Positions 35,000-43,050 of a stretch of DNA of 64,000 nt are shown here, piece by piece. The notes beneath the pieces are model-generated. The model searched no databases, was not told where the DNA came from, and worked only from the letters and a program-made list of their open reading frames with translations. The translations under genes were made by a program, and so were the position numbers. Every line of letters begins with the position of its first letter. The first letter of the stretch is position 1. Origin of the DNA: Vibrio sp. 10N.286.49.B1 (GTDB lineage Bacteria > Pseudomonadota > Gammaproteobacteria > Enterobacterales > Vibrionaceae); assembly GCF_002873335.1 (NCBI RefSeq), contig NZ_MCUW01000004.1, forward strand, positions 1 through 64,000, given 5' to 3'.

Positions 35000-35356
35000 T
35001 TAGAATTTTTTCGGAGCGAAACCTGTCATTACATCAAGACGCAGCTCTTTGCCAATTTTGGTCATTGGGTGAACCACTACAAGGCCCTTGACCGATTTCT
35101 TCAACTTGCCAAGATCAGCCTGCTCTGCTTTAGTGATTTCACGATAAAACGGCATATCCAACAAGCTTTTACGCTCTTGATTCATGTCATAGCTAGCTTT
35201 GTGTTTTAGCTGTGCCAGTTTTTTCGTTAGTTTCTCAATTTCATCCGTAAATTTGGAGATCATCTCGTTGTCACCACGAGCTTTAGCGCTGTTAAGCTTA
35301 TGCTGACATGCATCAAGACGGTTTTTAAGTGTTTGAATTTCTTTTTTCATGCTCAT
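35000..35356 (-). CDS. yibL: YibL family ribosome-associated protein
   Basis: Predicted small soluble protein, 118 residues, of the DUF2810/YibL family found with ribosomes. The first 60 residues form a long charged helix, likely coiled coil (MKKEIQTLKNRLDACQHKLN, then SAKARGDNEMISKF), followed by the family-typical tail GLVVVHPMTKIGKELRL and VMTGFAPKKF. Its precise role is unknown. It lies 77 bases after ppiC on the same strand and could be read from it. Confidence 0.88.
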   Translation of the reverse strand: MSMKKEIQTLKNRLDACQHKLNSAKARGDNEMISKFTDEIEKLTKKLAQLKHKASYDMNQERKSLLDMPFYREITKAEQADLGKLKKSVKGLVVVHPMTKIGKELRLDVMTGFAPKKF

Positions 35357-35433
35357 TGTTATCTGAACCTAGTAAACGAATGAATAAAACGGACGCGGAG
35401 TGTATCACAGACTTAACGGTCATGCCGCTAAGT

Positions 35434-35712
35434 TTAGGTCCGATAAAGCACCTTAACAACATGCCAGCCAAATTTGGTTTTTACTAAGTGCGGAGTCAAG
35501 ACTTCACCAGTGAAACACACTTTATCAAATTGTGGCACCATTTGACCTTTGCGAAATTCGCCTAAGTCACCACCTTTTTTGCCAGAAGGACACGTTGAGT
35601 GTTTCTTTGCAAGAGCCTGGAACTTGGCGCCTTTTTTTAATTGGCTAATAATATCTTCAGCTTGTTCTTTATGCTTAACCAAAATGTGCAGTGCGGCCGC
35701 AGTTCTTGCCAT
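35434..35712 (-). CDS. ppiC: Parvulin-type peptidyl-prolyl isomerase PpiC
   Basis: Single-domain cytoplasmic parvulin, 92 residues, the same length as E. coli PpiC. It catalyses cis-trans isomerisation of prolyl bonds. The whole protein is the rotamase domain: [50 protein letters not shown], and [13 protein letters not shown] at the end. The conserved His residues (HIL, HST, GWH) and active-site Cys are present. No signal peptide. Same orientation as yibL. Confidence 0.95.
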   Translation of the reverse strand: MARTAAALHILVKHKEQAEDIISQLKKGAKFQALAKKHSTCPSGKKGGDLGEFRKGQMVPQFDKVCFTGEVLTPHLVKTKFGWHVVKVLYRT

Positions 35713-35898
35713 GACGTGTCTACCCTAATACAAAACGATGAGATGTTAATAATAGCGAGAGTGTAAATCATTATGAGATCGAAATCACGTTTACAATCTA
35801 AGCAGCTTCAACTTTATTCTGATCTGCCGCAGATAAGTTAGGGAAATTTAAAACTATTCTATAGAATTAGACTGTCACCAACTTAAGGTATGTATTCG

Positions 35899-36804
35899 AT
35901 GTCGCCAACTATAAGTAAAGCAAATCAAGCACAAGGCATGTTATTGTTCACTCTTAATATGCAAAAGCAGCGCTTTGCTATCGGTACGCTTAAGGTTCGA
36001 GAAATAGTCCCATTCTTACCGACGACTCAGATCCCTTATTCTCATCAGCACGTTGTGGGCACGGTTAGCATCCGGGGATTAACCGTTCCCGTCATCGATA
36101 TGGCGGCAGCCATTGGTTTTCGGCCTATCACGCCAGAAGAATATTCCAGCACCTACCTTGTTGTCACGGATTGTCTTCGGACCGTGGTTGCGTTTATGGT
36201 CAGAGAAATAGATAAAATCATTGAATGTAACTGGAGAGAAATAGAACCCGCTCCAGACAGTTCAGGAAAAAACATCTTCGTAACGGGAGTGACCAAGTTT
36301 AACGGTGATATCGTGCAACTGCTTGATGTAGAACTGTTACTGTCAAAAATCTATCCACAATATGCGGATACCAAAATCCCGATGTTAACCGATGTACAAC
36401 GTGAACGAATGAAAGCTCTCAATGTGTTGCTTGTCGATGACTCATCGATTGCGAGAAAACAACTAGGTGATGCACTCAATCAAATCAATATCCCGTTCAA
36501 TATCTGTAAAGACGGGAATAGCGCATTGGCGTTTATGCGTGATCAAGCCAATAGAAGTAACGCGGTTGATATCCTCGTCAGTGACATCGAAATGCCTGGC
36601 CTAGATGGCTATGAACTGGTCTTTGAAGTACAAAATGATTCGTCATTAAACCAAGCTTATCGCATCCTACACACCTCATTATCGAGTGAAATGTGTACCG
36701 ACCGAGCTAGGCAGGTAGGAGCCCATGAAGCATTAATGAAATTCAATGCGGGTGAACTCATTGAAGCAATGCTTAGGGGCGCAGAAACCTTCAGCGAACA
36801 TTAG
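35899..36804 (+). CDS. cheV: CheV-type chemotaxis coupling protein (CheW + receiver)
   Basis: Predicted chemotaxis scaffold, 301 residues from the chosen start. The N-terminal CheW domain (about 10-165) couples chemoreceptors to CheA (RFAIGTLKVREIVPF, GTVSIRGLTVPVIDM, TGVTKFNGDIVQLLDVE). The C-terminal receiver (about 178-300) has LLVDDSSIARKQ and Asp in ILVSDIEMPGLDGYE, so it can be phosphorylated by CheA to adjust signalling. I take ATG 35899 because AAGG lies ten bases before it but almost touches the earlier ATG at 35890. It stands alone, like the several CheV paralogues usual in Vibrio. The convergent lacI gene ends seven bases away. Confidence 0.92.
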   Translation: MSPTISKANQAQGMLLFTLNMQKQRFAIGTLKVREIVPFLPTTQIPYSHQHVVGTVSIRGLTVPVIDMAAAIGFRPITPEEYSSTYLVVTDCLRTVVAFMVREIDKIIECNWREIEPAPDSSGKNIFVTGVTKFNGDIVQLLDVELLLSKIYPQYADTKIPMLTDVQRERMKALNVLLVDDSSIARKQLGDALNQINIPFNICKDGNSALAFMRDQANRSNAVDILVSDIEMPGLDGYELVFEVQNDSSLNQAYRILHTSLSSEMCTDRARQVGAHEALMKFNAGELIEAMLRGAETFSEH

Positions 36805-36811
36805 TCATTTC

Positions 36812-37804
36812 CTAACATCGTACAGGCATAACGGAGTCGCGCTTTATCAATAAAGGATGAAAAGAGCGAGACACCGCACTTTGTCGCCCTTCTATCGAGA
36901 TTCGCGCCGCATTTATTGCCATGCTTTCTATAGGGCTGCGAATCGTCGTCAACTTTGGTGAGAAATAGCACTGAGGTAATACATCATCAAAACCAATGAT
37001 CGACAGCTGTTCAGGAACTGAGACGCCATGTTCTTTGAATACTTGAATGGCGGCTGCGGCAAAAAAATCATTAAAAGCGACCATTGCGGTCATCGGCAGC
37101 CCTTTATTCAAGAAATTGGTCGCCGCAAGTGCTCCCCCTTGCTCACCAAAAGGAACCTCTTCTACCCAGTCAGGGTTAAACTCGATACCGGCATCATCAA
37201 GCGCTCTTCGGTAACCATCAAACCGCAGAAACTTATCATCAACCTCAGTATCACACGACAGAAAGGCAATCTTACGATGCCCCTGCTCTATCAAGTGTTG
37301 AGTCGCTTGGTAGGTCCCTTCACTGTTGTCTAGCCATACGCATTGTTCTTCAATCGTTGGAACAAGACGGTTGATCACGACAAGACCGGGGAGCTGTTTT
37401 GCGTACTCGACCAAGGATTTGTCACTCATAACCTTGCTGTGGATCACAATATTGCGACATCCTTTGCTCAACATGAACTTGATTGCATCCTCTTCACAAT
37501 CCGCATCATAATTGCCGCTTGCCACGATCATTTTTTTATCGTGTTGCTTAGCAATTTTCTCTACGCCTTGGCTCAATAGCCCATAAAAAGGCGAGTTAAA
37601 ACGACTGACAATCAAACCAATCGCATTTAAGCCTTGGTTTATATTAAGACGTTGATTACCTTTAATTTTATAGCCAACATCGCGCATCGCTTTTTCAACC
37701 AAACTGACCGTTTCAGGTACCACGTTTGAAGAATGGTTTATAACGCGAGATACGGTCGCGGTAGAGACTCCCGCCGATTTTGCAACATCATTAATTGTAG
37801 CCAT
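36812..37804 (-). CDS. LacI/GalR-family repressor
   Basis: Predicted sugar-responsive repressor, 330 residues. The N-terminal HTH is classical (MATINDVAKSAGVSTATVSR, then VINHSSNVVPETVSLVEKAM), followed by a periplasmic-binding-like sensor (about 60-330) with IGLIVSRFNSPFYGLLSQGV and the core GFDDVLPQCYFSPKLTTIR. It faces an NhaC-type transporter gene across 184 bases that contain two identical 13-bp palindromes, one near its own promoter and one on the transporter's start. It is therefore the likely local regulator of the transporter, C-S lyase and ROK kinase, and of itself. Confidence 0.92.
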   Translation of the reverse strand: MATINDVAKSAGVSTATVSRVINHSSNVVPETVSLVEKAMRDVGYKIKGNQRLNINQGLNAIGLIVSRFNSPFYGLLSQGVEKIAKQHDKKMIVASGNYDADCEEDAIKFMLSKGCRNIVIHSKVMSDKSLVEYAKQLPGLVVINRLVPTIEEQCVWLDNSEGTYQATQHLIEQGHRKIAFLSCDTEVDDKFLRFDGYRRALDDAGIEFNPDWVEEVPFGEQGGALAATNFLNKGLPMTAMVAFNDFFAAAAIQVFKEHGVSVPEQLSIIGFDDVLPQCYFSPKLTTIRSPIESMAINAARISIEGRQSAVSRSFHPLLIKRDSVMPVRC

Positions 37805-37835
37805 TATTATCTCCCTTTTTTGTCACTATGCATTA

Positions 37836-37848
37836 ATGTAATTTACAT
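37836..37848. promoter_or_regulatory. Candidate LacI-family operator O1
   Basis: The palindrome ATGTAATTTACAT (arms ATGTAA / TTACAT around a single T) lies 32 bases upstream of the lacI start codon. An identical copy lies 142 bases away at 37978-37990. Placement fits autoregulation. The binding protein is inferred. Confidence 0.6.
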
Positions 37849-37977
37849 GGCAATTTCAAATTATTACATTGTTGAATTTCATCACAGATTCCGTTTATAT
37901 CTCAATATATGCTTTATCTGCACAATAAATCTAATAATTACTCTAAAAAAACATTCGCCCTACGCATAACAATTAGG

Positions 37978-37990
37978 ATGTAATTTACAT
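37978..37990. promoter_or_regulatory. Candidate LacI-family operator O2 over the transporter start codon
   Basis: Identical to O1: ATGTAATTTACAT. It begins in the AGGA ribosome binding site region and ends inside the ATG of the transporter gene, so bound repressor would block elongation or hide the start region. Two operators 142 bases apart could be bridged by a tetramer. Confidence 0.6.
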
Positions 37991-39458
37991 GAAAGAAAAT
38001 ACGGTATCGACCCCTTCAGTAGGATTGGCCTTGTTGCCAATTCTCACCATGTTGCTGTTCTTAGTCGTCGGATACGGCGTCTTTAGTTTACCCATTGAAA
38101 GCTTGCTTCTTGCTTCAGCTATTGTTGCTTCATGTGTCGCATGGAAGCTAGGTTATGGCTGGAATGATATTCAAAATGCAATTGTAGAAAGGCTTGCTAA
38201 GGCTTTGCCTGCAGTGTTCATTCTCGTCTTAGTTGGAGGCTTAATTGGTAGTTGGATGATCGGTGGCACCATTCCAATGCTGGTGTATTACGGTTTGAAA
38301 GTCATCAGTCCCGAGTACCTTATCCTCACTGCGTTTCTCGTCACCAGTTTGGTCTCTCTGTGTACAGGGACGTCTTGGGGCTCGGCGGGTACCGTCGGTG
38401 TCGCTTTAATGGGTGTCGCGACAGGTATGGATGCTAATCTAGCCGCTGTGGCTGGAGCCGTTGTCTCTGGCGCTTATTTCGGTGACAAGATCTCCCCACT
38501 TTCCGACTCCACTAACTTTGCACCGGTTGTTGCTGGTACTGATTTGTACTCGCATATTCAACACATGCTTTGGACAACAATTCCGGCATTTTTGCTTGCT
38601 TCTGTGGTTTTTTTCTTTGCGGGAAACAGTGATGTCTCAGCAGACACTCCCGAAAAAATCATCGCTATATTGGCCAACTTGGATGAACTTTTCTCGTTAA
38701 ATATCTTCTTGCTACTACCGCCTGTCTTGATTCTTTGGGGTGCGATACGCAAGCTTCCAACTATCCCACTAATGATCGCGGCTATCTCTATCGCCATCAT
38801 TAATGCCATCGTATTTCAAGGCTTTGACCTCGCGACAGCGCTTAATTCTGCGCTAGGTGGATTTAACGCCTCCATGTTTGCAAGTGCAGGTTTAGGCCAT
38901 GTTGAAATAGTCAGCGACGTATTAACCCTGGTCAACCGTGGTGGCATGTCATCAATGATGGGCGTTGTGTTACTTGTATTCTGCGCTTTCTCGTTTGCTG
39001 GCACACTAGCTCTCACGGGTGGTTTAACTGTTTTGGTTAACATTTTGGCCAAAGGTATTAAAGGCACTGCAAGCTTAATCGGGGCGACTATTGTCACTAC
39101 ATTAACCGTGGTTTGCACCACCTCAGACGGTAAGCTAGCCCTGCTCATTCCGTCAGAGCTGTTCCGAGATACATACAAGCGTATGCAGTTGGATGCGAAA
39201 AACTTATCACGAACTATCGAAGATGCGGGCACGGTTATTGAGCCGCTTATTCCTTGGACAAACGCTGGTGTATTTATGGCAGCAACGCTCGGGGTAGCAA
39301 CGCTCGATTACCTGCCTTGGGCAGTGCAAAACTACTCTGGTGTGTTCTTTGCCATGATTTGGGCTTCCAGCGGTATCGGCATCGCAAAGCTAAAAGACGC
39401 TGTCCATACTGCTAAGTCTCAACGATCAGACGCAGCAAAAAAAGCCGCCACTATTTAG
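37989..39458 (+). CDS. NhaC-family Na+/H+ antiporter-type transporter
   Basis: Predicted inner-membrane transporter, 489 residues, with about eleven or twelve membrane segments. The family signature is the stretch TGTSWGSAGTVGVALMGVAT followed by GAVVSGAYFGDKISPLSDST, found in NhaC proteins. NhaC members exchange sodium for protons, and relatives such as MleN couple this to malate/lactate exchange, so the substrate may be organic. The ATG overlaps operator O2 and follows AGGA. Directly downstream (64 bases) is a C-S lyase gene, and a ROK kinase follows, which argues for uptake or export of a metabolite handled by those enzymes rather than housekeeping pH control. Confidence 0.88.
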   Translation: MKENTVSTPSVGLALLPILTMLLFLVVGYGVFSLPIESLLLASAIVASCVAWKLGYGWNDIQNAIVERLAKALPAVFILVLVGGLIGSWMIGGTIPMLVYYGLKVISPEYLILTAFLVTSLVSLCTGTSWGSAGTVGVALMGVATGMDANLAAVAGAVVSGAYFGDKISPLSDSTNFAPVVAGTDLYSHIQHMLWTTIPAFLLASVVFFFAGNSDVSADTPEKIIAILANLDELFSLNIFLLLPPVLILWGAIRKLPTIPLMIAAISIAIINAIVFQGFDLATALNSALGGFNASMFASAGLGHVEIVSDVLTLVNRGGMSSMMGVVLLVFCAFSFAGTLALTGGLTVLVNILAKGIKGTASLIGATIVTTLTVVCTTSDGKLALLIPSELFRDTYKRMQLDAKNLSRTIEDAGTVIEPLIPWTNAGVFMAATLGVATLDYLPWAVQNYSGVFFAMIWASSGIGIAKLKDAVHTAKSQRSDAAKKAATI

Positions 39459-39522
39459 TAATTAGTAAAAAATCAATACAACAGTGGGAAGCTAACGCTT
39501 CCCATGACGAATGAGGACATTT

Positions 39523-40692
39523 ATGCAACACGAATTAGATACCGTTATCAATCGCTATGATACCGATTGCCTCAAGTGGGACTACATGGAAAAGTGGCTC
39601 GGGGTTCCAAAAGGAGAAGCGCTACCTAGCTGGGTATCTGACTGGGACTTTAAAGCACCAGAGTTCATCACTACCCCTCTTAAAGAACGCATTGAACACG
39701 GCGTCTTTGGGTACTCAGAGCGCAGCGATGAATACTTTAACTCGGTGATTGATTGGTGGTCTGAGAATCATCAAGTCGAACTAAAGAAAGAATGGTTTCA
39801 CACTACGCCCGGAAGCCTTCCTGCCATTGCCATGTTGATTGAACGATGGAGTAACCCTGGTGACCAAGTCTTGGTGTTCAGTCCGGTGTACCACGCCTTT
39901 TATCGCACCATTGAAAACACCCATCGCTCACTTGCCGTATCACCACTCGACAATAATTATGGCTATTACACGATTGATTTTGAGGATCTCGAGCGTCAGC
40001 TAAAAACAGGAATCAAGATTCTCATGCTATGTAACCCTCACAATCCGGGCGGGCGTGTATGGTCTGAAGCAGAAGTCACGAAAGTGTGTGCGCTCTGTCA
40101 TCAGTACGGCACCTATATTATCTCAGATGAAATCTGGGCAGATGTGGTATTTAGTGGCCATAAGTTCTTCAGCTGTTTACGAGTTAACCCTAAGTATCGT
40201 CAGAAAATGGCGGTGTGTATTGCGGGTACTAAATCCTTTGGCTTGCCATCAATGCGTCTGACAAACACGATGATCCCAAATGAAGAAGAAGCCATCGCAC
40301 TAAAATCAAAGCTATTGGCATATGGTATTGATGTATATAGCTCACTAAGCTTACTGGCGAACCAATCTGCATATCGCCATGGCCGAGAATGGTTGAGTGA
40401 AACCTTGCGTTACCTAGAAAACAATAACCGCGTGCTGGCACAATTTGTTGATTCTGAGCTGAAAAAAGTGAAATACCGACAACAAGAATCCACCTATTTG
40501 GCATGGTTAGATTGCCGAGATCTCAATCTTAGTGACCAAGAGCTAGAAACCAGACTACACCGCGCTGGTGTCATCCCTACAATGGGTTATAGCTTTGGTG
40601 AACAAGGCCAAGGGTTTATACGTCTCAACCTAGGCTGCCCAACGTCAATCTTACAAGAAAAGATTGCTCGGCTCCGTACCGTACTCGAATAA
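39523..40692 (+). CDS. MalY/PatB-type PLP-dependent C-S lyase
   Basis: Predicted fold-type I PLP enzyme, 389 residues, of the MalY/PatB (cystathionine beta-lyase-like) group, which cleaves C-S bonds to give pyruvate, ammonia and a thiol. Marks: W-V-S-D-W-D-F start (PSWVSDWDFKAPEF), FGYSERSDEYFNSVIDWW, VFSPVYHAFYRTIE, MLCNPHNPGGRVW, IISDEIWADVVFSGH, and the PLP lysine in AGTKSFGLPSMRLT. I start at 39523 because the earlier ATG at 39511 is part of the AGGA ribosome binding site region. In MalY-type proteins a regulatory role is also known. It sits between the transporter and a ROK kinase. Confidence 0.92.
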   Translation: MQHELDTVINRYDTDCLKWDYMEKWLGVPKGEALPSWVSDWDFKAPEFITTPLKERIEHGVFGYSERSDEYFNSVIDWWSENHQVELKKEWFHTTPGSLPAIAMLIERWSNPGDQVLVFSPVYHAFYRTIENTHRSLAVSPLDNNYGYYTIDFEDLERQLKTGIKILMLCNPHNPGGRVWSEAEVTKVCALCHQYGTYIISDEIWADVVFSGHKFFSCLRVNPKYRQKMAVCIAGTKSFGLPSMRLTNTMIPNEEEAIALKSKLLAYGIDVYSSLSLLANQSAYRHGREWLSETLRYLENNNRVLAQFVDSELKKVKYRQQESTYLAWLDCRDLNLSDQELETRLHRAGVIPTMGYSFGEQGQGFIRLNLGCPTSILQEKIARLRTVLE

Positions 40693-40730
40693 CGAATAGA
40701 CGTAATTCGAGCGATAAAGCCATTGCGCCC

Positions 40731-40761
40731 AAGAGCAGATAACTCCGTTTACTGCTCTTTT
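40731..40761 (+). terminator. Possible intrinsic terminator or attenuator between C-S lyase and ROK genes
   Basis: Eight-base perfect stem AAGAGCAG / CTGCTCTT around a 13-base loop, followed by TT then CGG, so the U-tract is short. It may only attenuate read-through into the ROK kinase gene 41 bases further on. Confidence 0.5.
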
Positions 40762-40801
40762 CGGTAACCCCTCTAATGACCGGCTTGAGAACCCAAAGAT
40801 C

Positions 40802-41713
40802 ATGAATACAATAAAATTTGGCCTAGACATTGGCGGAACAAAAATTGAACTCCGAGCTTACAATCAACATAATGAAGAACTCATAAAAGAAAGAATTGTG
40901 ACACCGAACAATTACGCCAACTTTATCTCATCGATTACCGAATTGGTGATACAAGCGGAGGCTAAACTCGGTAAAAAAGGCAGTATTGGTTTAGGCCTTC
41001 CAGGCGCAATATGCCCCAAAACCCACGTTGTTAAGAATGCCAACTGCACCTTCTTAAATGGTAGGCATCTAAAACAAGATTTAGAGAAAGCGCTGAATCG
41101 AGATGTATACATTGCCAATGACGCCAATTGCTTTGCATTGTCAGAAGCCATGGACGGCGTGGCAGCAGGGAAAAAAGTGGTCTTTGGCGTCATTCTTGGA
41201 ACCGGTTGTGGTGGTGGACTCGTCGTGAATCAGCAATTGATTATTGGTGCCAATGCGATTTGTGGTGAATGGGGCCATAATCCCTTACCAAATTATGAAT
41301 ATTCAAAAGATGGCATTGGTCAGCCCTGCTATTGTGGTCGTCAAAATTGCATTGAGCGGTTTATATCTGGTACAGGGTTTGAAGTGCAATACGCTCAACG
41401 ATTTTCCGAAACCAAATCTGCTCCAGTAATCATCGAGGCTTACCAGCGAGGTGACCACAAAGCGAGATTATCTTACTATCAACTTGTTGACCACATCGCT
41501 CGTAGCTTTGCATACATTGTCAATATGATAGACCCGGATGCCATCGTCATTGGCGGTGGTCTGTCACAGGTAGCATCGCTTTATTCGGATATTGAAAAAC
41601 AAATGACTCAATATGTTTTTAGCCCTGATAGTCATACGCCGATACTTAAAGCCAAATACGGCGACAGCAGCGGCGTACGTGGTGCAGCGTGGTTACCTAT
41701 TATTCATGCTTAG
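40802..41713 (+). CDS. ROK-family sugar kinase (Mak fructokinase-like)
   Basis: Predicted ATP-dependent hexose kinase, 303 residues. It closely resembles E. coli Mak (fructokinase) from memory: FGLDIGGTKIELRA, GLPGAICPKTHVVKNAN, ANDANCFALSEAMDG, ILGTGCGGGLVV, CGEWGHNPLPNYEY, the zinc motif CYCGRQNCIERF, and KAKYGDSSGVRGAAWLPI. The catalytic Asp in ANDANC is present. Fructose or mannose is the likely substrate, but ROK kinases also phosphorylate glucose and amino sugars. It is in line with the transporter and C-S lyase genes, with a possible weak terminator between, and probably belongs to the same LacI-controlled unit. Confidence 0.88.
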   Translation: MNTIKFGLDIGGTKIELRAYNQHNEELIKERIVTPNNYANFISSITELVIQAEAKLGKKGSIGLGLPGAICPKTHVVKNANCTFLNGRHLKQDLEKALNRDVYIANDANCFALSEAMDGVAAGKKVVFGVILGTGCGGGLVVNQQLIIGANAICGEWGHNPLPNYEYSKDGIGQPCYCGRQNCIERFISGTGFEVQYAQRFSETKSAPVIIEAYQRGDHKARLSYYQLVDHIARSFAYIVNMIDPDAIVIGGGLSQVASLYSDIEKQMTQYVFSPDSHTPILKAKYGDSSGVRGAAWLPIIHA

Positions 41714-41788
41714 CTACCTCTGATTCATGCATAGCTAATATAATTCAGCGCGATGACTTATTGATTCTACATGGTTCCTCGATGTCTT

Positions 41789-41832
41789 CGCATAAGGGTC
41801 TGCACTCTGCAACAATCGTAGCCCCTTATGCG
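41789..41832. other. Long inverted repeat between convergent ROK and hutZ genes
   Basis: Perfect ten-base arms CGCATAAGGG and CCCTTATGCG with a 24-base spacer that contains a smaller GCA / TGC pairing. No T-run follows on either side, so it is not a classic terminator. Together with the spacing it may still block read-through between the convergent genes. Confidence 0.5.
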
Positions 41833-41853
41833 TGTAATATTATTCAGCCGATA

Positions 41854-42396
41854 TCAATCTACTTTCTCAGCCGTCTCGACACGACGATGGCCTTCTTGCA
41901 GATGGACGAAATCCACTAAATCATCACCCGACACTTGATAAGCTTGACCAAAGCCTTTTACAAAGAGCCCTTGCTCTGCTTTTAAGTTAAACAAAACAAA
42001 ATCTTGTAGCTGGCTTAATCCATCAATAATCTCGCCAAATCGCTCTTGCATTTGATTCACTACCGCATGCCATTGTGGTGTTTCTCTTTCCACTACCGTT
42101 GCAATCGCATCAAACGTTAAGCGTTTACGAGCAAATAGTTGTTTACTCTCCGACTCATCTTCGATCATCATCAGAGACACATTAGGGTTAGCTTGTAAGT
42201 TACGTGCATGACGTGCAATTTGAGAAATCAGCACAAAGTAACCTTGTTGATTTTGTACAAACGGCGCATAACTCACATTAGGACAACCTTCCGCATCAAC
42301 GGTCGCTAGCTGAATGGTTTTACGCCCTTGACGGAATTCTTTTATCTCAGGTCCTAAACGTCCTTGCAAACGCTCTTGCTTAACTTGCTTATCCAT
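41854..42396 (-). CDS. hutZ: Heme utilisation protein HutZ
   Basis: Predicted cytoplasmic heme-binding/degrading protein, 180 residues, of the split-barrel FMN-like fold (HutZ/HugZ). It opens heme with release of iron in V. cholerae. Marks are FRQGRKTIQLATVDAEGCPN, VSYAPFVQNQQGYFVLIS and the C-terminal His region VDFVHLQEGHRRVE, which carries the heme-ligand His in the family. It is the last gene of hutW-hutX-hutZ on the minus strand, 127 bases after hutX. Confidence 0.93.
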   Translation of the reverse strand: MDKQVKQERLQGRLGPEIKEFRQGRKTIQLATVDAEGCPNVSYAPFVQNQQGYFVLISQIARHARNLQANPNVSLMMIEDESESKQLFARKRLTFDAIATVVERETPQWHAVVNQMQERFGEIIDGLSQLQDFVLFNLKAEQGLFVKGFGQAYQVSGDDLVDFVHLQEGHRRVETAEKVD

Positions 42397-42523
42397 TTTA
42401 TTTCCTTACTTTCTTAATTTTTATAATAGGTCTTATTGATGAGCTTTTTATCTATAATATCGCGCTAGCTTAGCGTCGAACTCGGCTAACCTGCATCCGA
42501 CGCGTCACCTTAAATTCGTTACA

Positions 42524-43030
42524 TTAGCCTCGAATCATGTTCTGCATCTCTTTGAAACGTATCACTTGGTCTGACAATAATTGGCGTTTTTTGTCTCGGC
42601 CTAGATAGATTTTGAAAACGTTATTGCCCTGTTCGTCAAAAAAGCCAAAGTAATGACTCTCGTTACCCATAAATGGTTTACTAACCAAGGCCACTTTGAC
42701 GATTAAGTCGAGCTTAAGGTGGCCATGCAATTCGCCTTCCTTGCCCATTAAGTTGTAATAGCCACGTGCCACTTTTCCTTTAGGGAAAGGCGCTTTAACC
42801 TCAAAGATAGAACCAAATGAGTGTACGATCGTGGTTACAGGCCCCCACGTTGTCAATGATTCCAAGATCTCTTGAGCCATGCTGCCATCAGATATCGCAA
42901 CCATGTCTGCAGGGAAGGCGCAAACCACGTCACATTCACTGACTTCTAGCTGCAGGGCGATGGCGGCAGGAAGAAGTGCTGGTTCATCCGCTAAAATTGC
43001 CTCAACTTGTTGGTTTAATGTTGCTGTCAT
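42524..43030 (-). CDS. hutX: Heme utilisation cystosolic carrier HutX
   Basis: Predicted intracellular heme-binding protein, 168 residues, that passes heme to HutZ in V. cholerae. Marks: DVVCAFPADMVAISDGSMAQ, SFGSIFEVKAPFPKGKVARG, YYNLMGKEGELHGHLKLDLI and IRFKEMQNMI. The reading frame is open further upstream to 43249, but that part lies inside hutW in another frame and does not resemble HutX. The start at 43030 has AGGAATTGAA before it and lies 20 bases after hutW. Confidence 0.93.
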   Translation of the reverse strand: MTATLNQQVEAILADEPALLPAAIALQLEVSECDVVCAFPADMVAISDGSMAQEILESLTTWGPVTTIVHSFGSIFEVKAPFPKGKVARGYYNLMGKEGELHGHLKLDLIVKVALVSKPFMGNESHYFGFFDEQGNNVFKIYLGRDKKRQLLSDQVIRFKEMQNMIRG

Positions 43031-43050
43031 TTCAATTCCTATATTTTTCG

